Shown here one piece after another: positions 42,834-50,994 of a stretch of 64,000 bases of DNA. The stretch comes from Maritalea myrionectae DSM 19524. Lineage in GTDB: Bacteria > Pseudomonadota > Alphaproteobacteria > Rhizobiales > Devosiaceae. How positions within the stretch are numbered: position 1 is the first letter of the stretch; each line of letters opens with the position of its first letter. The stretch covers positions 930,001-994,000 of the forward strand of contig NZ_AUHV01000003.1 of NCBI RefSeq assembly GCF_000423365.1, written 5' to 3'. A program made the translations under genes and the position numbers. Under the pieces are notes generated by a model, which saw only the letters and a list, made by a program, of their open reading frames with translations, was not told where the DNA came from and ran no database searches.

Positions 42834-43334
42834 TTATTCAGGCGCGCCATCTGGCCAAAATTCAGGGTCCCACGACACTTCTACCCCGTAAAAAGGTACG
42901 GTGGAGATCGCCATTTTGGCCGACCCATCGGTCACCTGCCGCGAATGCGACAGATAGATCATGGTGTTGTTTTCTCGATCAAAGATGCGGTTCACCACCA
43001 GCTTCTTCCAAAGGAACGAGCGACCATGTTTGAACACTTCTTCGCCATCCTGGTCCAGCTCAATATCACCAATCACAATCGGGCCGGTGGCACGACAGGC
43101 GATTGAGGAGTTTGACGGATCTTCGAACCAATTACCCTTGGTCAGCCGATCAATCATGCCCCGGTCAAAATAGGCCAAATGACAGGTGATGCCGCTGACT
43201 TCACGGTCATGCACCGCTTCGATCACAATATCATTGCCAACCCAGTCGACGCCAATCTTGCCCGCTTCTTCTGCTTGTGCGCCGCCCGCCATCAGGCCGA
43301 TGGCCGCAAAGCCTGCCATAATCAATCGCTTCAT
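42834..43334 (-). CDS. creA: CreA family periplasmic protein
   Basis: A 166-residue exported protein of the CreA family. The signal peptide ends at GGAQAEEAG. The mature part has VGNDIVIEAVHD, VSGITCHLAYFDRG (one cysteine), NSSIACRATGPI (second cysteine, probably paired) and FGVEVSWDP-like end PFYGVEVSW. The function of CreA is not known; the genetic name comes from the creABCD locus of E. coli, whose other members are absent here. I start at the ATG at 43334 with GGAG eight bases upstream; the earlier ATG at 43346 overlaps that site. A terminator hairpin follows. Confidence 0.87.
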   Translation of the reverse strand: MKRLIMAGFAAIGLMAGGAQAEEAGKIGVDWVGNDIVIEAVHDREVSGITCHLAYFDRGMIDRLTKGNWFEDPSNSSIACRATGPIVIGDIELDQDGEEVFKHGRSFLWKKLVVNRIFDRENNTMIYLSHSRQVTDGSAKMAISTVPFYGVEVSWDPEFWPDGAPE

Positions 43335-43400
43335 GTCACACTCCATTCAATTCCGTTCCCCCATAGATGGGCACCAAACCCCATATTGCAACCCGCAATG

Positions 43401-44270
43401 TCAATGGGACGACAAACGTCCAGTAATATCTTTCAACCGCAAGGCTTCCTGATAAAAAATCGGCAACCCAACCACCACTTCAATATAATCAAACACATAC
43501 ATGATGGTGGTGATCTTTTGCCCCGGCGAAATCGTGCTGTTGTCGACAATGAAATAGATCGACCCCAGCAACATGGCAGCCAGCACCACCCACACCAGCG
43601 AAAAGTTCACGGTTTCCAAATCCGAAAGCCGCACCCGCCAGCGCATCAAACGCCGGAAATGGCGATCCACTTTGCCCACATCTTGCAAAGCTAAGGTGTC
43701 GAGCTGCCGTTCATATTCGTCATTTTGCCCTTTATTGAGCCGCAAATAGGCGCCGCCGCTAATCCAATAAATGGCAACAACCAAAATGAAGGTCACAAAG
43801 CACAGCCCCATCACCCGCATATCGATGCCGAACACCACGACCAAAATACCGACAAACATAATGCCCGTGAGAATGAGCGTGGGCAGCGATTGCTCCAAAA
43901 ACTCGACCAGCTCACCGAGCAGATTGACCCGCGCCACAGTCTTGGACATGGGCAGGTTTTTCGCCTTCTCCCGCGCCACAAGGCTATTGCTCAAATCTCG
44001 CTGTATGGCCGAATAGGCGCGCGTATCGTAAAAGCGCCGCGCGCTGCCGATAACAATGAGCGCGACAATTAACACGCCCAACTCAATAAGGCCGGAAAAG
44101 CTTTGTCGGTTTAGCGCATCCACCGAACGGCCAATGCACAATGGCAAGAGCAATGTAAGCAGCGCTTCCAACACCAGCAGCGTCCACGTGATCAAGACTT
44201 TGGGAAAGTAGGCAGCACCTACCGCGCGCAAGGATAAGCCATTGCGCCAAACGCGTTCAATGTGTGTCAT
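43401..44270 (-). CDS. ABC transporter six-helix membrane domain without ATPase
   Basis: A 289-residue protein consisting of an exporter-type six-helix ABC membrane domain only (ABC_membrane_3-like). Hydrophobic segments lie near 25-50, 58-80, 130-155, 158-178 and 228-275. Between them is the long cytoplasmic helix region with FYDTRAYSAIQRDLSNSLVAREK and RHFRRLMRWRVRLSDLE. It ends at residue 289 without Walker motifs. No ATPase gene lies next to it. It could be the membrane half of a two-gene transporter, or a family with a role of its own. Two tandem palindromes are upstream. Confidence 0.78.
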   Translation of the reverse strand: MTHIERVWRNGLSLRAVGAAYFPKVLITWTLLVLEALLTLLLPLCIGRSVDALNRQSFSGLIELGVLIVALIVIGSARRFYDTRAYSAIQRDLSNSLVAREKAKNLPMSKTVARVNLLGELVEFLEQSLPTLILTGIMFVGILVVVFGIDMRVMGLCFVTFILVVAIYWISGGAYLRLNKGQNDEYERQLDTLALQDVGKVDRHFRRLMRWRVRLSDLETVNFSLVWVVLAAMLLGSIYFIVDNSTISPGQKITTIMYVFDYIEVVVGLPIFYQEALRLKDITGRLSSH

Positions 44271-44353
44271 TGTAAATTCCTATATATTCAAAAAACAAAA
44301 CGAACTGGCCGCCACAAAACCCATGCAACGGCGCAATTCACCACGATCTAATC

Positions 44354-44386
44354 GAATATATAGTATTCATAGAATGATCATTCTAT
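44354..44386. promoter_or_regulatory. tandem palindromes with GAAT/ATTC half-sites
   Basis: GAATA-TATAG-TATTC (44354-44368) is followed directly by the perfect 18-base palindrome ATAGAATGATCATTCTAT (44369-44386). The half-sites GAAT and ATTC alternate four times. The block lies 84-116 bases upstream of the ABC membrane-domain gene, in AT-rich promoter-like DNA. It looks like a double operator for a dimeric regulator of the TetR or MarR kind; no such gene is adjacent. Confidence 0.5.
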
Positions 44387-44564
44387 TAATTTCTAAACTT
44401 AGTTAAAATCAACGGGCCAGCGTTCATCAAACCCGATAAAGTGCGGCACGTTGGACCACATCATCTCGCCATCGCCGCCTGATTGATCCGACCTGCCGCC
44501 CTCTCAGGCTCGCGGTCCAATCCGCGCGGTGAGGCGTTACACCCTTCCCAACCCAAAACAATGT

Positions 44565-44578
44565 ATGTATCTATACAT
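44565..44578. promoter_or_regulatory. palindrome upstream of nadB
   Basis: ATGTAT-CT-ATACAT is a perfect dyad 55 bases before the nadB start. It is well placed for a repressor of NAD synthesis. I found no second copy before nadA, so a shared nad operator is not supported. Confidence 0.4.
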
Positions 44579-44632
44579 GCTGATCGTTTTTTTGCGCCTA
44601 TTGTGAGGTGCCGCAAGGGTATCAACTCGCCT

Positions 44633-46222
44633 ATGACTATTTATGACAATGTATTGAATGCAGAAGGCGCACTTATCGTAGGTGCGGGCCTTGCAGGTTT
44701 GTTTTGCGCCCTAAAACTGGCCCCGCGGCCCGTCACTGTTTTGTCGCCAAAACCATTGGGCTTGGGCGCGTCATCGAGTTGGGCCCAGGGCGGCGTGGCC
44801 GCCGCAGTGGGCAAAGGCGATAGCGCCGAAGCCCACGCCCGCGACACAGATATTGCAGGCGCTGGCATTGTCGATTTTGAGTTGGCCGAGTCGGTGGCCG
44901 CCGAAGCCGCCGAACGCATTGCCGATCTGGCCAAATGGGGCACCCCCTTTGATCGCGACGCGGACGGACAATTTGTGCTGTCAAAAGAAGCCGCCCACTC
45001 CGTCAACCGGGTGGTCCGCGTTTCCGGGGATCGGGCGGGCCGCGAAATCATGGCGGCCCTTATTGAAGAAGTGCGCAACACCCCGTCTATTCGCATTGTT
45101 GAAGGCATCACGGCAGTCGATCTGGCCCGCGCCGATGGCCGGGTCATTGGTGTCTATGCCCGTAAACTGGGCGACCGTTATGCCGAACCCGTTCTGATCC
45201 GCGCCCGTGCCACCGTGTTGGCCGCAGGTGGCTTGGGCGGCCTTTATGCTGTGACCACCAACCCGCCAGGCGTACGTGGCCACGCCATGGGCATGGCAGC
45301 CCGCGCAGGCGCTTTGATTGCCGACAGCGAGTTTGTGCAGTTCCACCCCACGGCCATGGCTGTGGGGCAAGACCCGGCGCCCCTGGCGACTGAAGCCTTG
45401 CGCGGCGAAGGCGCAATCCTTGTCAATGACAAGGGCGAGCGCTTTATGCTCGACATTCATAAGGATGCTGAATTGGCCCCGCGCGACATTGTCGCCCGCG
45501 CCAATTTTCGCCAAATCCAACAAGGCCACAAAGTCTTTTTGGATACACGCGCCGCCCTCGGCACCCGCATCTATGAAGCCTTCCCCACCGTCGCCAACTA
45601 TTGCAAAGAATCTGGCATTGACCCGGCAACTGATATGATCCCGGTCACCCCGGCAGCCCATTTCCATATGGGTGGCGTGAAGGTGGATGATCGCGGCCGC
45701 TCGTCTCTGGCGGGTCTTTGGGTGTGTGGCGAAGCCTCGTGCACTGGCCTGCATGGGGCCAACCGCTTGGCCTCCAACTCGCTGCTGGAAGCGGTGGTGT
45801 TCGGTGCGCGAATAGCAGAAGATATTTCTGGCCTTGAACCAATTAACAAGAGCCTGCCCCCCTATCTCGGCATTGAGTGGGATGAAGAAAAGGGCCAGGA
45901 AGCGGAGCGCATATTGCGTAATCTTACAGCCGTGCAACAATTGCGTCACATCATGACCAATCATGTCGGCGTAGAGCGCTCAGAACAAAGTTTGAAAACT
46001 GCGCTGCGGGAAATTCGTGAGCTTGAAGAAAATGCCCGCGACGTCACCCGATCATATTTAAACATGACCACATCGGCCACTTTGGTGGCTGCAGCCGCAT
46101 TGCAGCGCACGGAAAGCCGCGGCGGACATTATCGCTCTGACTATCCTGAAAAGAACCCCAAGTTCAAAGACCACACCACGCTCACCATCACCGAAGCGCT
46201 AAAAATAAGGGACGCTTGCTAA
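44633..46222 (+). CDS. nadB: L-aspartate oxidase
   Basis: FAD enzyme that oxidises aspartate to iminoaspartate for NadA. It has 529 residues. The FAD loop is GAGLAGLFCALKL at 16-28, with SSWAQGGVAAAVG following. The substrate-site blocks are HSVNRVVRVSGDRAGREI, FVQFHPTAMAV, and the C-terminal MGGVKVDDRGRSS and GLHGANRLASNSLLEAVVFG, all typical of NadB over succinate dehydrogenase. I start at the ATG at 44633, since MTIYDNVLNAEGALIVGAGLAG fits the family; the open frame continues 150 bases upstream. It is separated from nadA by four unrelated genes. A long open frame on the other strand (44981-45964) is a shadow. Confidence 0.95.
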   Translation: MTIYDNVLNAEGALIVGAGLAGLFCALKLAPRPVTVLSPKPLGLGASSSWAQGGVAAAVGKGDSAEAHARDTDIAGAGIVDFELAESVAAEAAERIADLAKWGTPFDRDADGQFVLSKEAAHSVNRVVRVSGDRAGREIMAALIEEVRNTPSIRIVEGITAVDLARADGRVIGVYARKLGDRYAEPVLIRARATVLAAGGLGGLYAVTTNPPGVRGHAMGMAARAGALIADSEFVQFHPTAMAVGQDPAPLATEALRGEGAILVNDKGERFMLDIHKDAELAPRDIVARANFRQIQQGHKVFLDTRAALGTRIYEAFPTVANYCKESGIDPATDMIPVTPAAHFHMGGVKVDDRGRSSLAGLWVCGEASCTGLHGANRLASNSLLEAVVFGARIAEDISGLEPINKSLPPYLGIEWDEEKGQEAERILRNLTAVQQLRHIMTNHVGVERSEQSLKTALREIRELEENARDVTRSYLNMTTSATLVAAAALQRTESRGGHYRSDYPEKNPKFKDHTTLTITEALKIRDAC

Positions 46223-46264
46223 ACAAGCGCCCCTCCCAATTTCATCATAAAATCTTTAGCCGCG

Positions 46265-47089
46265 CTAAACGCTTGGGTCTTGTGCAGCCAGCTTTTTGAT
46301 CTGCGCTTCCCGATGGGCCCGTTCCGCCATCAGCTTTTTCTGATAACGGCCCTGCACAACATCCACGGCCACCATCACAAACAGCACGAAATAGAAGGTT
46401 GATTTGGCCATCGGCACAATCTCATAGCCAAACAATCTCAGATGCGCCAAATGCCCGCCTTCGGAAATCAGCAAGATACCGACAAGCAACAGGATGAAGA
46501 GGCCGAGCACTTGGTACATGCGGTTGCGATCTAAAAATTCCGCCACATAGTCGGCCAAAACGATCATCAACACGCCAGACCCGACAATGGCCACCGCCAT
46601 CACCCAAAACACGTCTGTCAACGCGATGGACGACAATACACTATCAAATGAAAACACCGCATTCATCGCGACAATCCAGAAGATGGTGGCCGCAACTGAA
46701 CGCGTTTTTTTGTGTTTATCCTGGTCATGCAAATCATGCACCGAGATCAAATGATAAATCTCTTGAATGGCGGTATACATAATAAAGCCGCCACCTATCA
46801 GCACGATAAAGGCGTGCACATTCATTTCAGTTTCGATAAAGCCGGGCAGTTCAATCGCAAAAAATGGCGCTTGAAAAAGCTCAATCATCCGCACCAGCAA
46901 AAACAGCAGCACAATCCGAAGGGCAATGGCAATGCCAATGCCGACCCGGCGCACATAGGCCTGCTTTTCTTTCACCACCTGTTTGGATTCAAGCGAGATA
47001 TATAAAAGATTGTCGAACCCCAGAACCGCTTGCAACGCAATCAGCATGGCAAGGGTGAACCAGTTTTCAAGCGAGAGGAAACTTTCCAT
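46265..47089 (-). CDS. TerC family integral membrane protein
   Basis: A 274-residue protein with seven to nine helices. The paired TerC signature is present: LQAVLGFDNLLYISL in the first helix and AMNAVFSFDSVLSSIAL in the middle, with an aspartate in each (GFDN and FSFDS) for metal binding. A histidine-rich loop HDLHDQDKHKKTR lies between the halves. TerC proteins move or sense metals, mainly manganese, and support metalation of exported proteins. Tellurite resistance is historical. The ATG at 47089 has no other gene in an obvious operon; LysE is upstream at a 51-base gap. Confidence 0.9.
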   Translation of the reverse strand: MESFLSLENWFTLAMLIALQAVLGFDNLLYISLESKQVVKEKQAYVRRVGIGIAIALRIVLLFLLVRMIELFQAPFFAIELPGFIETEMNVHAFIVLIGGGFIMYTAIQEIYHLISVHDLHDQDKHKKTRSVAATIFWIVAMNAVFSFDSVLSSIALTDVFWVMAVAIVGSGVLMIVLADYVAEFLDRNRMYQVLGLFILLLVGILLISEGGHLAHLRLFGYEIVPMAKSTFYFVLFVMVAVDVVQGRYQKKLMAERAHREAQIKKLAAQDPSV

Positions 47090-47140
47090 GTGCAGTGCCC
47101 AACTTCATCAATTTTCGTTCAGGGTTTTCGCCAACTTAGC

Positions 47141-47752
47141 CTAGCGGTCTGAAAGTGCAAGCTTTAGGCCCAAAAATCCAAACGTGCCGGCAAAGCCACG
47201 GCGCAACCAAACCAGCACACTGGGCCGCGACAAAACAAAGTCCCGTGTTAGCGCCGCGCACGCGCCATAAGCGACAAAAACCACAAAGGTCATTGCCATA
47301 AACACGGCTGCCAAACTCAGCATAAGCGGTGTTGGATTGACGACAGACGCCGGCACAAACTGCGGCAGAAAGGCAAGGAAAAACAACGACAATTTGGGGT
47401 TCAAAACATTCAGCAATGCCCCATCGCGAATGGTTTTATATGTACTTTTTACATCCGGCGCTTTTTCAACATCCAGCGCCCCGCCTTCGCGTAAAATGCC
47501 CCAGGCCATATAGAATAAATAGGCTACACCCGCATATTTGATCACTTGGAAGGCCAGCGCGCTGGTGTGCAAAATGGCAGCCAACCCAACCACACTCGCC
47601 AAGGCGGCGGGCACGATCCCAAGCGTACAACCTACCGCAGCCATAACGCTCATCTTAAAGCCGCGAGAAAGGCCGATGGCCAATGTGTAAAGCACGCCAG
47701 TGCCCGGCAAAATCACTACAACCAATGAAGTCAGAAAAAATTCCAAAGTCAT
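47141..47752 (-). CDS. LysE family amino-acid exporter
   Basis: A 203-residue inner-membrane exporter of the LysE/RhtB family, with about six helices. The N-terminal hallmark FFLTSLVVVILPGTGVLYTLAIGLSRG lacks nothing of the usual P-G-P-x-x-x pattern except that PGP reads PGT. LNVLNPKLSLFFLAFLPQFV is the conserved central block. Substrate may be threonine, homoserine or another amino acid. It precedes terC on the same strand (gap 51 bases), perhaps in the same transcript. Confidence 0.9.
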   Translation of the reverse strand: MTLEFFLTSLVVVILPGTGVLYTLAIGLSRGFKMSVMAAVGCTLGIVPAALASVVGLAAILHTSALAFQVIKYAGVAYLFYMAWGILREGGALDVEKAPDVKSTYKTIRDGALLNVLNPKLSLFFLAFLPQFVPASVVNPTPLMLSLAAVFMAMTFVVFVAYGACAALTRDFVLSRPSVLVWLRRGFAGTFGFLGLKLALSDR

Positions 47753-47782
47753 AATATCTCTTTTCGTATCTCAAAAAAATCG

Positions 47783-48670
47783 CTACTCGGCATCGAGCAA
47801 ATATGTAGCCAAGGCTTTCATATCTTCGTCGGTCCAATGCGTCAGCGATTCATTGACCACTTCGCCCATCGTGCCGCCAAGCGTATCAAACTCTGGCGTA
47901 AAACCACCCGTAAGTGCATCAATCAGCGTCGCCTCGTCCCACCCTTCAGCTTTCAAGCTCGCCGCATCAATGGGTGGCACAAAGGCCCCGCCGGTGCCAC
48001 CGCGCACGCCTTTGAACAGCTGTGTTACATCAGATGCCCCCAGCATATTGCGGGGCGTATGGCAGGCGCCGCAGTGCGCCGGGCCGTTGGCCAAATAGGC
48101 ACCGCGATTCCAAAGCGCTGATTTATCCGCATTTGGCGCAAAGCGCTGTGGCGTGAGGAACAAGTTCTTCCATCCCAGCATCGCCAGGCGAATATTGAAC
48201 GGAAAGCCCACATTATGATCGGGCGCTTTTTCAGCAATCGGGGCAGTCGCCATCATCGCCGCATAAAGATCGACAATGTCCTGATCGCTCATCAGGGTGT
48301 AATTGTCATACGGAAATGCAGGGTAATAATGTTTGCCATTGGGGCCTTCACCCACACTCATGGCGCGCGAAAATTCTTCAAGGCTCCACTTGCCAATGCC
48401 CGCGTCTGGATCGGAAGTGATGTTAGGCGGCACAAAATCACCAAACGGCGTTTTCAACGGGGCACCACCAGCCAATGTGGCCCCATTATTTTTAAGGTCC
48501 GTGTGGCACGCCACACATCCCCCAAGCCGCATGACATAATTGCCCCGGGCCACGTCAGCCGTCAGACTCAAATCGCGCTCAGGGCCGTCTATCGGTCGCA
48601 AAAAGTAGAAAGCGGCAGCACCGCCGACAACTATGCCAAGTACAATGATGACCGCCAGCAATCGCCGCAT
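47783..48670 (-). CDS. membrane-anchored diheme cytochrome c
   Basis: A 295-residue c-type cytochrome. An uncleaved N-terminal helix (about 4-24) anchors it to the membrane with the rest in the periplasm. Two haem motifs, CVACH (52-56) and CGACH (about 200), give two cytochrome c domains with methionine ligands to be expected downstream of each. The first domain is followed by GGAPLKTPFGDFVPPNITSDPDAGIG, the block of alcohol/gluconate-dehydrogenase-type cytochrome subunits. The ATG has GAGGAGA. No dehydrogenase gene is adjacent, so its electron donor is unknown. The TRAP operon upstream on the same strand is separated by a terminator. Confidence 0.88.
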   Translation of the reverse strand: MRRLLAVIIVLGIVVGGAAAFYFLRPIDGPERDLSLTADVARGNYVMRLGGCVACHTDLKNNGATLAGGAPLKTPFGDFVPPNITSDPDAGIGKWSLEEFSRAMSVGEGPNGKHYYPAFPYDNYTLMSDQDIVDLYAAMMATAPIAEKAPDHNVGFPFNIRLAMLGWKNLFLTPQRFAPNADKSALWNRGAYLANGPAHCGACHTPRNMLGASDVTQLFKGVRGGTGGAFVPPIDAASLKAEGWDEATLIDALTGGFTPEFDTLGGTMGEVVNESLTHWTDEDMKALATYLLDAE

Positions 48671-48738
48671 GGTTCAATCTCCTCGGATCCCTATCAGGTT
48701 AAACTATCCCGGTGTCCCTTGCGAATGTCAATCAAATC

Positions 48739-48765
48739 AAAAGGCCGCCCCAAGGGACGGCCTTT
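48739..48765 (-). terminator. intrinsic terminator of the first TRAP operon
   Basis: AAAGGCCG pairs with CGGCCTTT, with a C-A mismatch, two more pairs and a small loop. A T-rich tail follows on the minus strand. It lies 28 bases past the dctM stop. Confidence 0.75.
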
Positions 48766-48793
48766 CAACAATTCTTGATCTTTTATCCCCAGC

Positions 48794-50170
48794 TTACGAG
48801 AACAAAAGATTAGGCAACCAGGTGACCAATGAGGGGAAGGTCCACAACAAGGCCAACGCCAGAACTTGGATCGCGATAAAGGGCAACACGCCAGCATAAA
48901 GATCGCTGGTTTTAAACCCTTTGGGCGCGACCCCGCGCAAATAGAACAGCGCAAAGCCGAACGGCGGGGTCAAGAAGCTGGTTTGCAGGTTAATCGCGAT
49001 CATCACACCCAACCACAATGGATCATAGCCCAGCGCAATCAGGATCGGACCAACAATTGGGACCACCACATAGATGATTTCGATGAAGTCGAGGAAGAAG
49101 CCCAAAAAGAACATCAACAACATCACCAAGAGCAACGCGGAGAAAGCCCCACCCGGCAAGTGACGCAAGAACTCGGCGATCACATCATCACCACCAAAGC
49201 CTTTAAACACTGTGGAGAACAAGCCCGCGCCGATAATGATCAAAAAGACCATGGACGACACTTTTACCGTCTCCAACCCAACATCGCGGAAAAGCTTCAG
49301 ATTTAGCTTCTTCGCTTGTAGGGCGAGCAACATGGCGCCGATCGCGCCCACAGCTGCAGATTCTGTTGGCGTTGCAATGCCGGCCAAAATTGAGCCAAGC
49401 ACCAGAACGATCAAAATAAGCGGCGGCAACACAGCCCGAAGCAGGGTGCCCAAGGTCGGCGCATGAATGCTCTCATCCTTCATGGACGGCACATCATTCG
49501 GGCGGATAAGGGTGAGAATAAACACCCAGCCCAAATAAAGCCCAACCAGCAAAAGCCCCGGCACCAAAGCGCCCGCAAAAAGGTCAATCGCGGTCACCGG
49601 ATCGGGCGCCAAATTGCCGGTCATCGCCGCGGCTTCTTCATTTACCCCTTGCAAGATGCTGGCCAACAACACCAACACAATAGAGGGCGGAATGATTTGG
49701 CCCAACGTGCCCGACGCACAAATAATACCCGACGCCACTTTTGGATTGTAGCCAGCTTTCAACATCACTGGCAGGCTCATCAAGCCCATGGTCACAACGG
49801 TTGCGCCCACAATGCCGGTGGAGGCCGCAAGCAACGCGCCCACAATCACCACTGAGTAGCCAAGACCGCCGCGCATCTTTCCGAATAGCTGACCCATGCT
49901 CTCCAGCAACTGTCCGGCAATATCCGATCGTTGCAGCACAACACCCATATAAACGAACAGCGGCACCGCCACCAAAGGTTCGTTTTTCATGGTTGAGAAA
50001 ATGCGGGTTGGCGAAAGGTTCAAAAACGCAAAGCGAAATAGATCAAGCTGGTCACCAATAAAGGCGAACAAGATTGCAGATCCAGCCAATGAAAGAGCCA
50101 CAGGGAAGCCCAGAATAAGGATCACAATGGTGACCCCGAACATGATAAAAGCGAGGAGCTCTGGGGTCAT
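48794..50170 (-). CDS. dctM: TRAP transporter large permease (DctM), system 1
   Basis: A 458-residue membrane protein with about twelve helices, longer than the common 425-residue form, as in TakP-type systems. The family blocks include VPLFVYMGVVLQRS, ASTGIVGATVVTMGLMSLPVML, and GTLGQIIPPSIVLVLLASIL (the ion and substrate site), with the mirrored TPTESAAVGAIGAM in the second half. It exchanges sodium for a bound carboxylate handed on by DctP. It overlaps dctQ by four bases (ATGA). A terminator follows. Confidence 0.94.
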   Translation of the reverse strand: MTPELLAFIMFGVTIVILILGFPVALSLAGSAILFAFIGDQLDLFRFAFLNLSPTRIFSTMKNEPLVAVPLFVYMGVVLQRSDIAGQLLESMGQLFGKMRGGLGYSVVIVGALLAASTGIVGATVVTMGLMSLPVMLKAGYNPKVASGIICASGTLGQIIPPSIVLVLLASILQGVNEEAAAMTGNLAPDPVTAIDLFAGALVPGLLLVGLYLGWVFILTLIRPNDVPSMKDESIHAPTLGTLLRAVLPPLILIVLVLGSILAGIATPTESAAVGAIGAMLLALQAKKLNLKLFRDVGLETVKVSSMVFLIIIGAGLFSTVFKGFGGDDVIAEFLRHLPGGAFSALLLVMLLMFFLGFFLDFIEIIYVVVPIVGPILIALGYDPLWLGVMIAINLQTSFLTPPFGFALFYLRGVAPKGFKTSDLYAGVLPFIAIQVLALALLWTFPSLVTWLPNLLFS

Positions 50171-50925
50171 GTCATTACCTCTTCATCATCGCCAACCAGT
50201 CCAACAGTTTCACCTGTGATCATGCGGTCAATCGCGCGCAAGCTCATCGAAATCAGCTGCAAACCAAACAAAAGCGCCATTGCTGGGATTACCCCTTTAA
50301 GAATGAATAGATTGGGAAGTCCGCCCACTTCAGCGCTGCCTTCCATGCGGGAAATTGAGCGGTCAAAAAAGTCAAAGCCGCGCCAATAGATCAACCACAA
50401 GACCGGGAAACCGAAGCAAATGGAGCCCAATATATTGATGATGTCTTTATAGCGATCGGACGCACCAGCATAAATCAGATCGATGCGCACATGCCCATTA
50501 TGCAAAAGCGTGTAACCCGCCCCCAGCATAAAGATGAACGCATGCATCCAGATGTAGCTTTCTTGCATCCAGACTTCGCCGATGGAAAACACATAGCGCA
50601 GCACCACGACCAAAAACACATTGAGCACAAGCGCCAAGGCGGTCCACGCCATGATATGGCCGATCACCATGTTCAATCGATCAATACCGTTGGCCACTTT
50701 GCGGCGCACATCCTTGTCCGCGATAAAAACCAACAGCGCCAGAATGCCGCCCACAAGGGCATGGATTTTGGCGTGTGTGCCGGCGCGATCTTGGAACCCC
50801 AAGCCGACGGCAGCGCCGATGGCATAACATGCCGCCAGCACCAAAATCGTTCGCACATAAACGTTAGAAATTGCGCTGCAGACAGGGGCCCACCCCTTCT
50901 GCAAAGCGTTCACTAGGCCAGACAT
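50167..50925 (-). CDS. dctQ: TRAP transporter small permease (DctQ), system 1
   Basis: A 252-residue protein, longer than the usual 170, with an extra N-terminal pair of hydrophobic segments (about 24-75) before the standard four-helix DctQ part. It has the blocks VVLRYVFSIGEVWMQESYIWMHAFIFMLGAG and HVRIDLIY, matching the DctQ ARR[HQ]IRID position. The extended type is typical of mannitol/chloroaromatic and TakP-like systems. It overlaps dctM by four bases. A terminator-like hairpin separates it from dctP. Confidence 0.9.
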   Translation of the reverse strand: MSGLVNALQKGWAPVCSAISNVYVRTILVLAACYAIGAAVGLGFQDRAGTHAKIHALVGGILALLVFIADKDVRRKVANGIDRLNMVIGHIMAWTALALVLNVFLVVVLRYVFSIGEVWMQESYIWMHAFIFMLGAGYTLLHNGHVRIDLIYAGASDRYKDIINILGSICFGFPVLWLIYWRGFDFFDRSISRMEGSAEVGGLPNLFILKGVIPAMALLFGLQLISMSLRAIDRMITGETVGLVGDDEEVMT

Positions 50926-50950
50926 TTAACGTCCCCCCGCTCCTAGATAC

Positions 50951-50981
50951 AAAAAAGCCGCCGACCTTGGCCGACGGCTTT
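50951..50981 (-). terminator. attenuator-like terminator between dctP and dctQM, system 1
   Basis: AAAGCCG pairs with CGGCTTT plus an inner CG/CG after one mismatch, and six T's follow on the minus strand. It lies between the dctP stop and the dctQ start. Partial read-through would make more binding protein than permease. Confidence 0.75.
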
Positions 50982-50994
50982 CTTAAGCTTGTAA

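Larger units (their letters stand above)
44271..44632. other. 362-bp divergent intergenic region (ABC membrane gene / nadB)
   Basis: This A+T-rich region serves both genes. Near the ABC gene it has two adjacent palindromes (44354-44386) and near nadB a 14-base palindrome (44565-44578). The middle (44400-44555) is GC-richer and holds nothing I recognise. An upstream extension of nadB to 44483 in frame is unlikely. Confidence 0.5.

Noticed and set aside
44981-45964. 327-codon open frame on the minus strand
   Set aside because: It lies wholly antisense to nadB, which has every family motif; the translation is histidine- and arginine-rich without a recognisable fold. It is a shadow of nadB codon bias.
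46209-46233. hairpin around the nadB stop
   Set aside because: CGCTTG/CAAGCG is only six base pairs with a mismatch before three more, and no T-run follows, so I do not call it a terminator.
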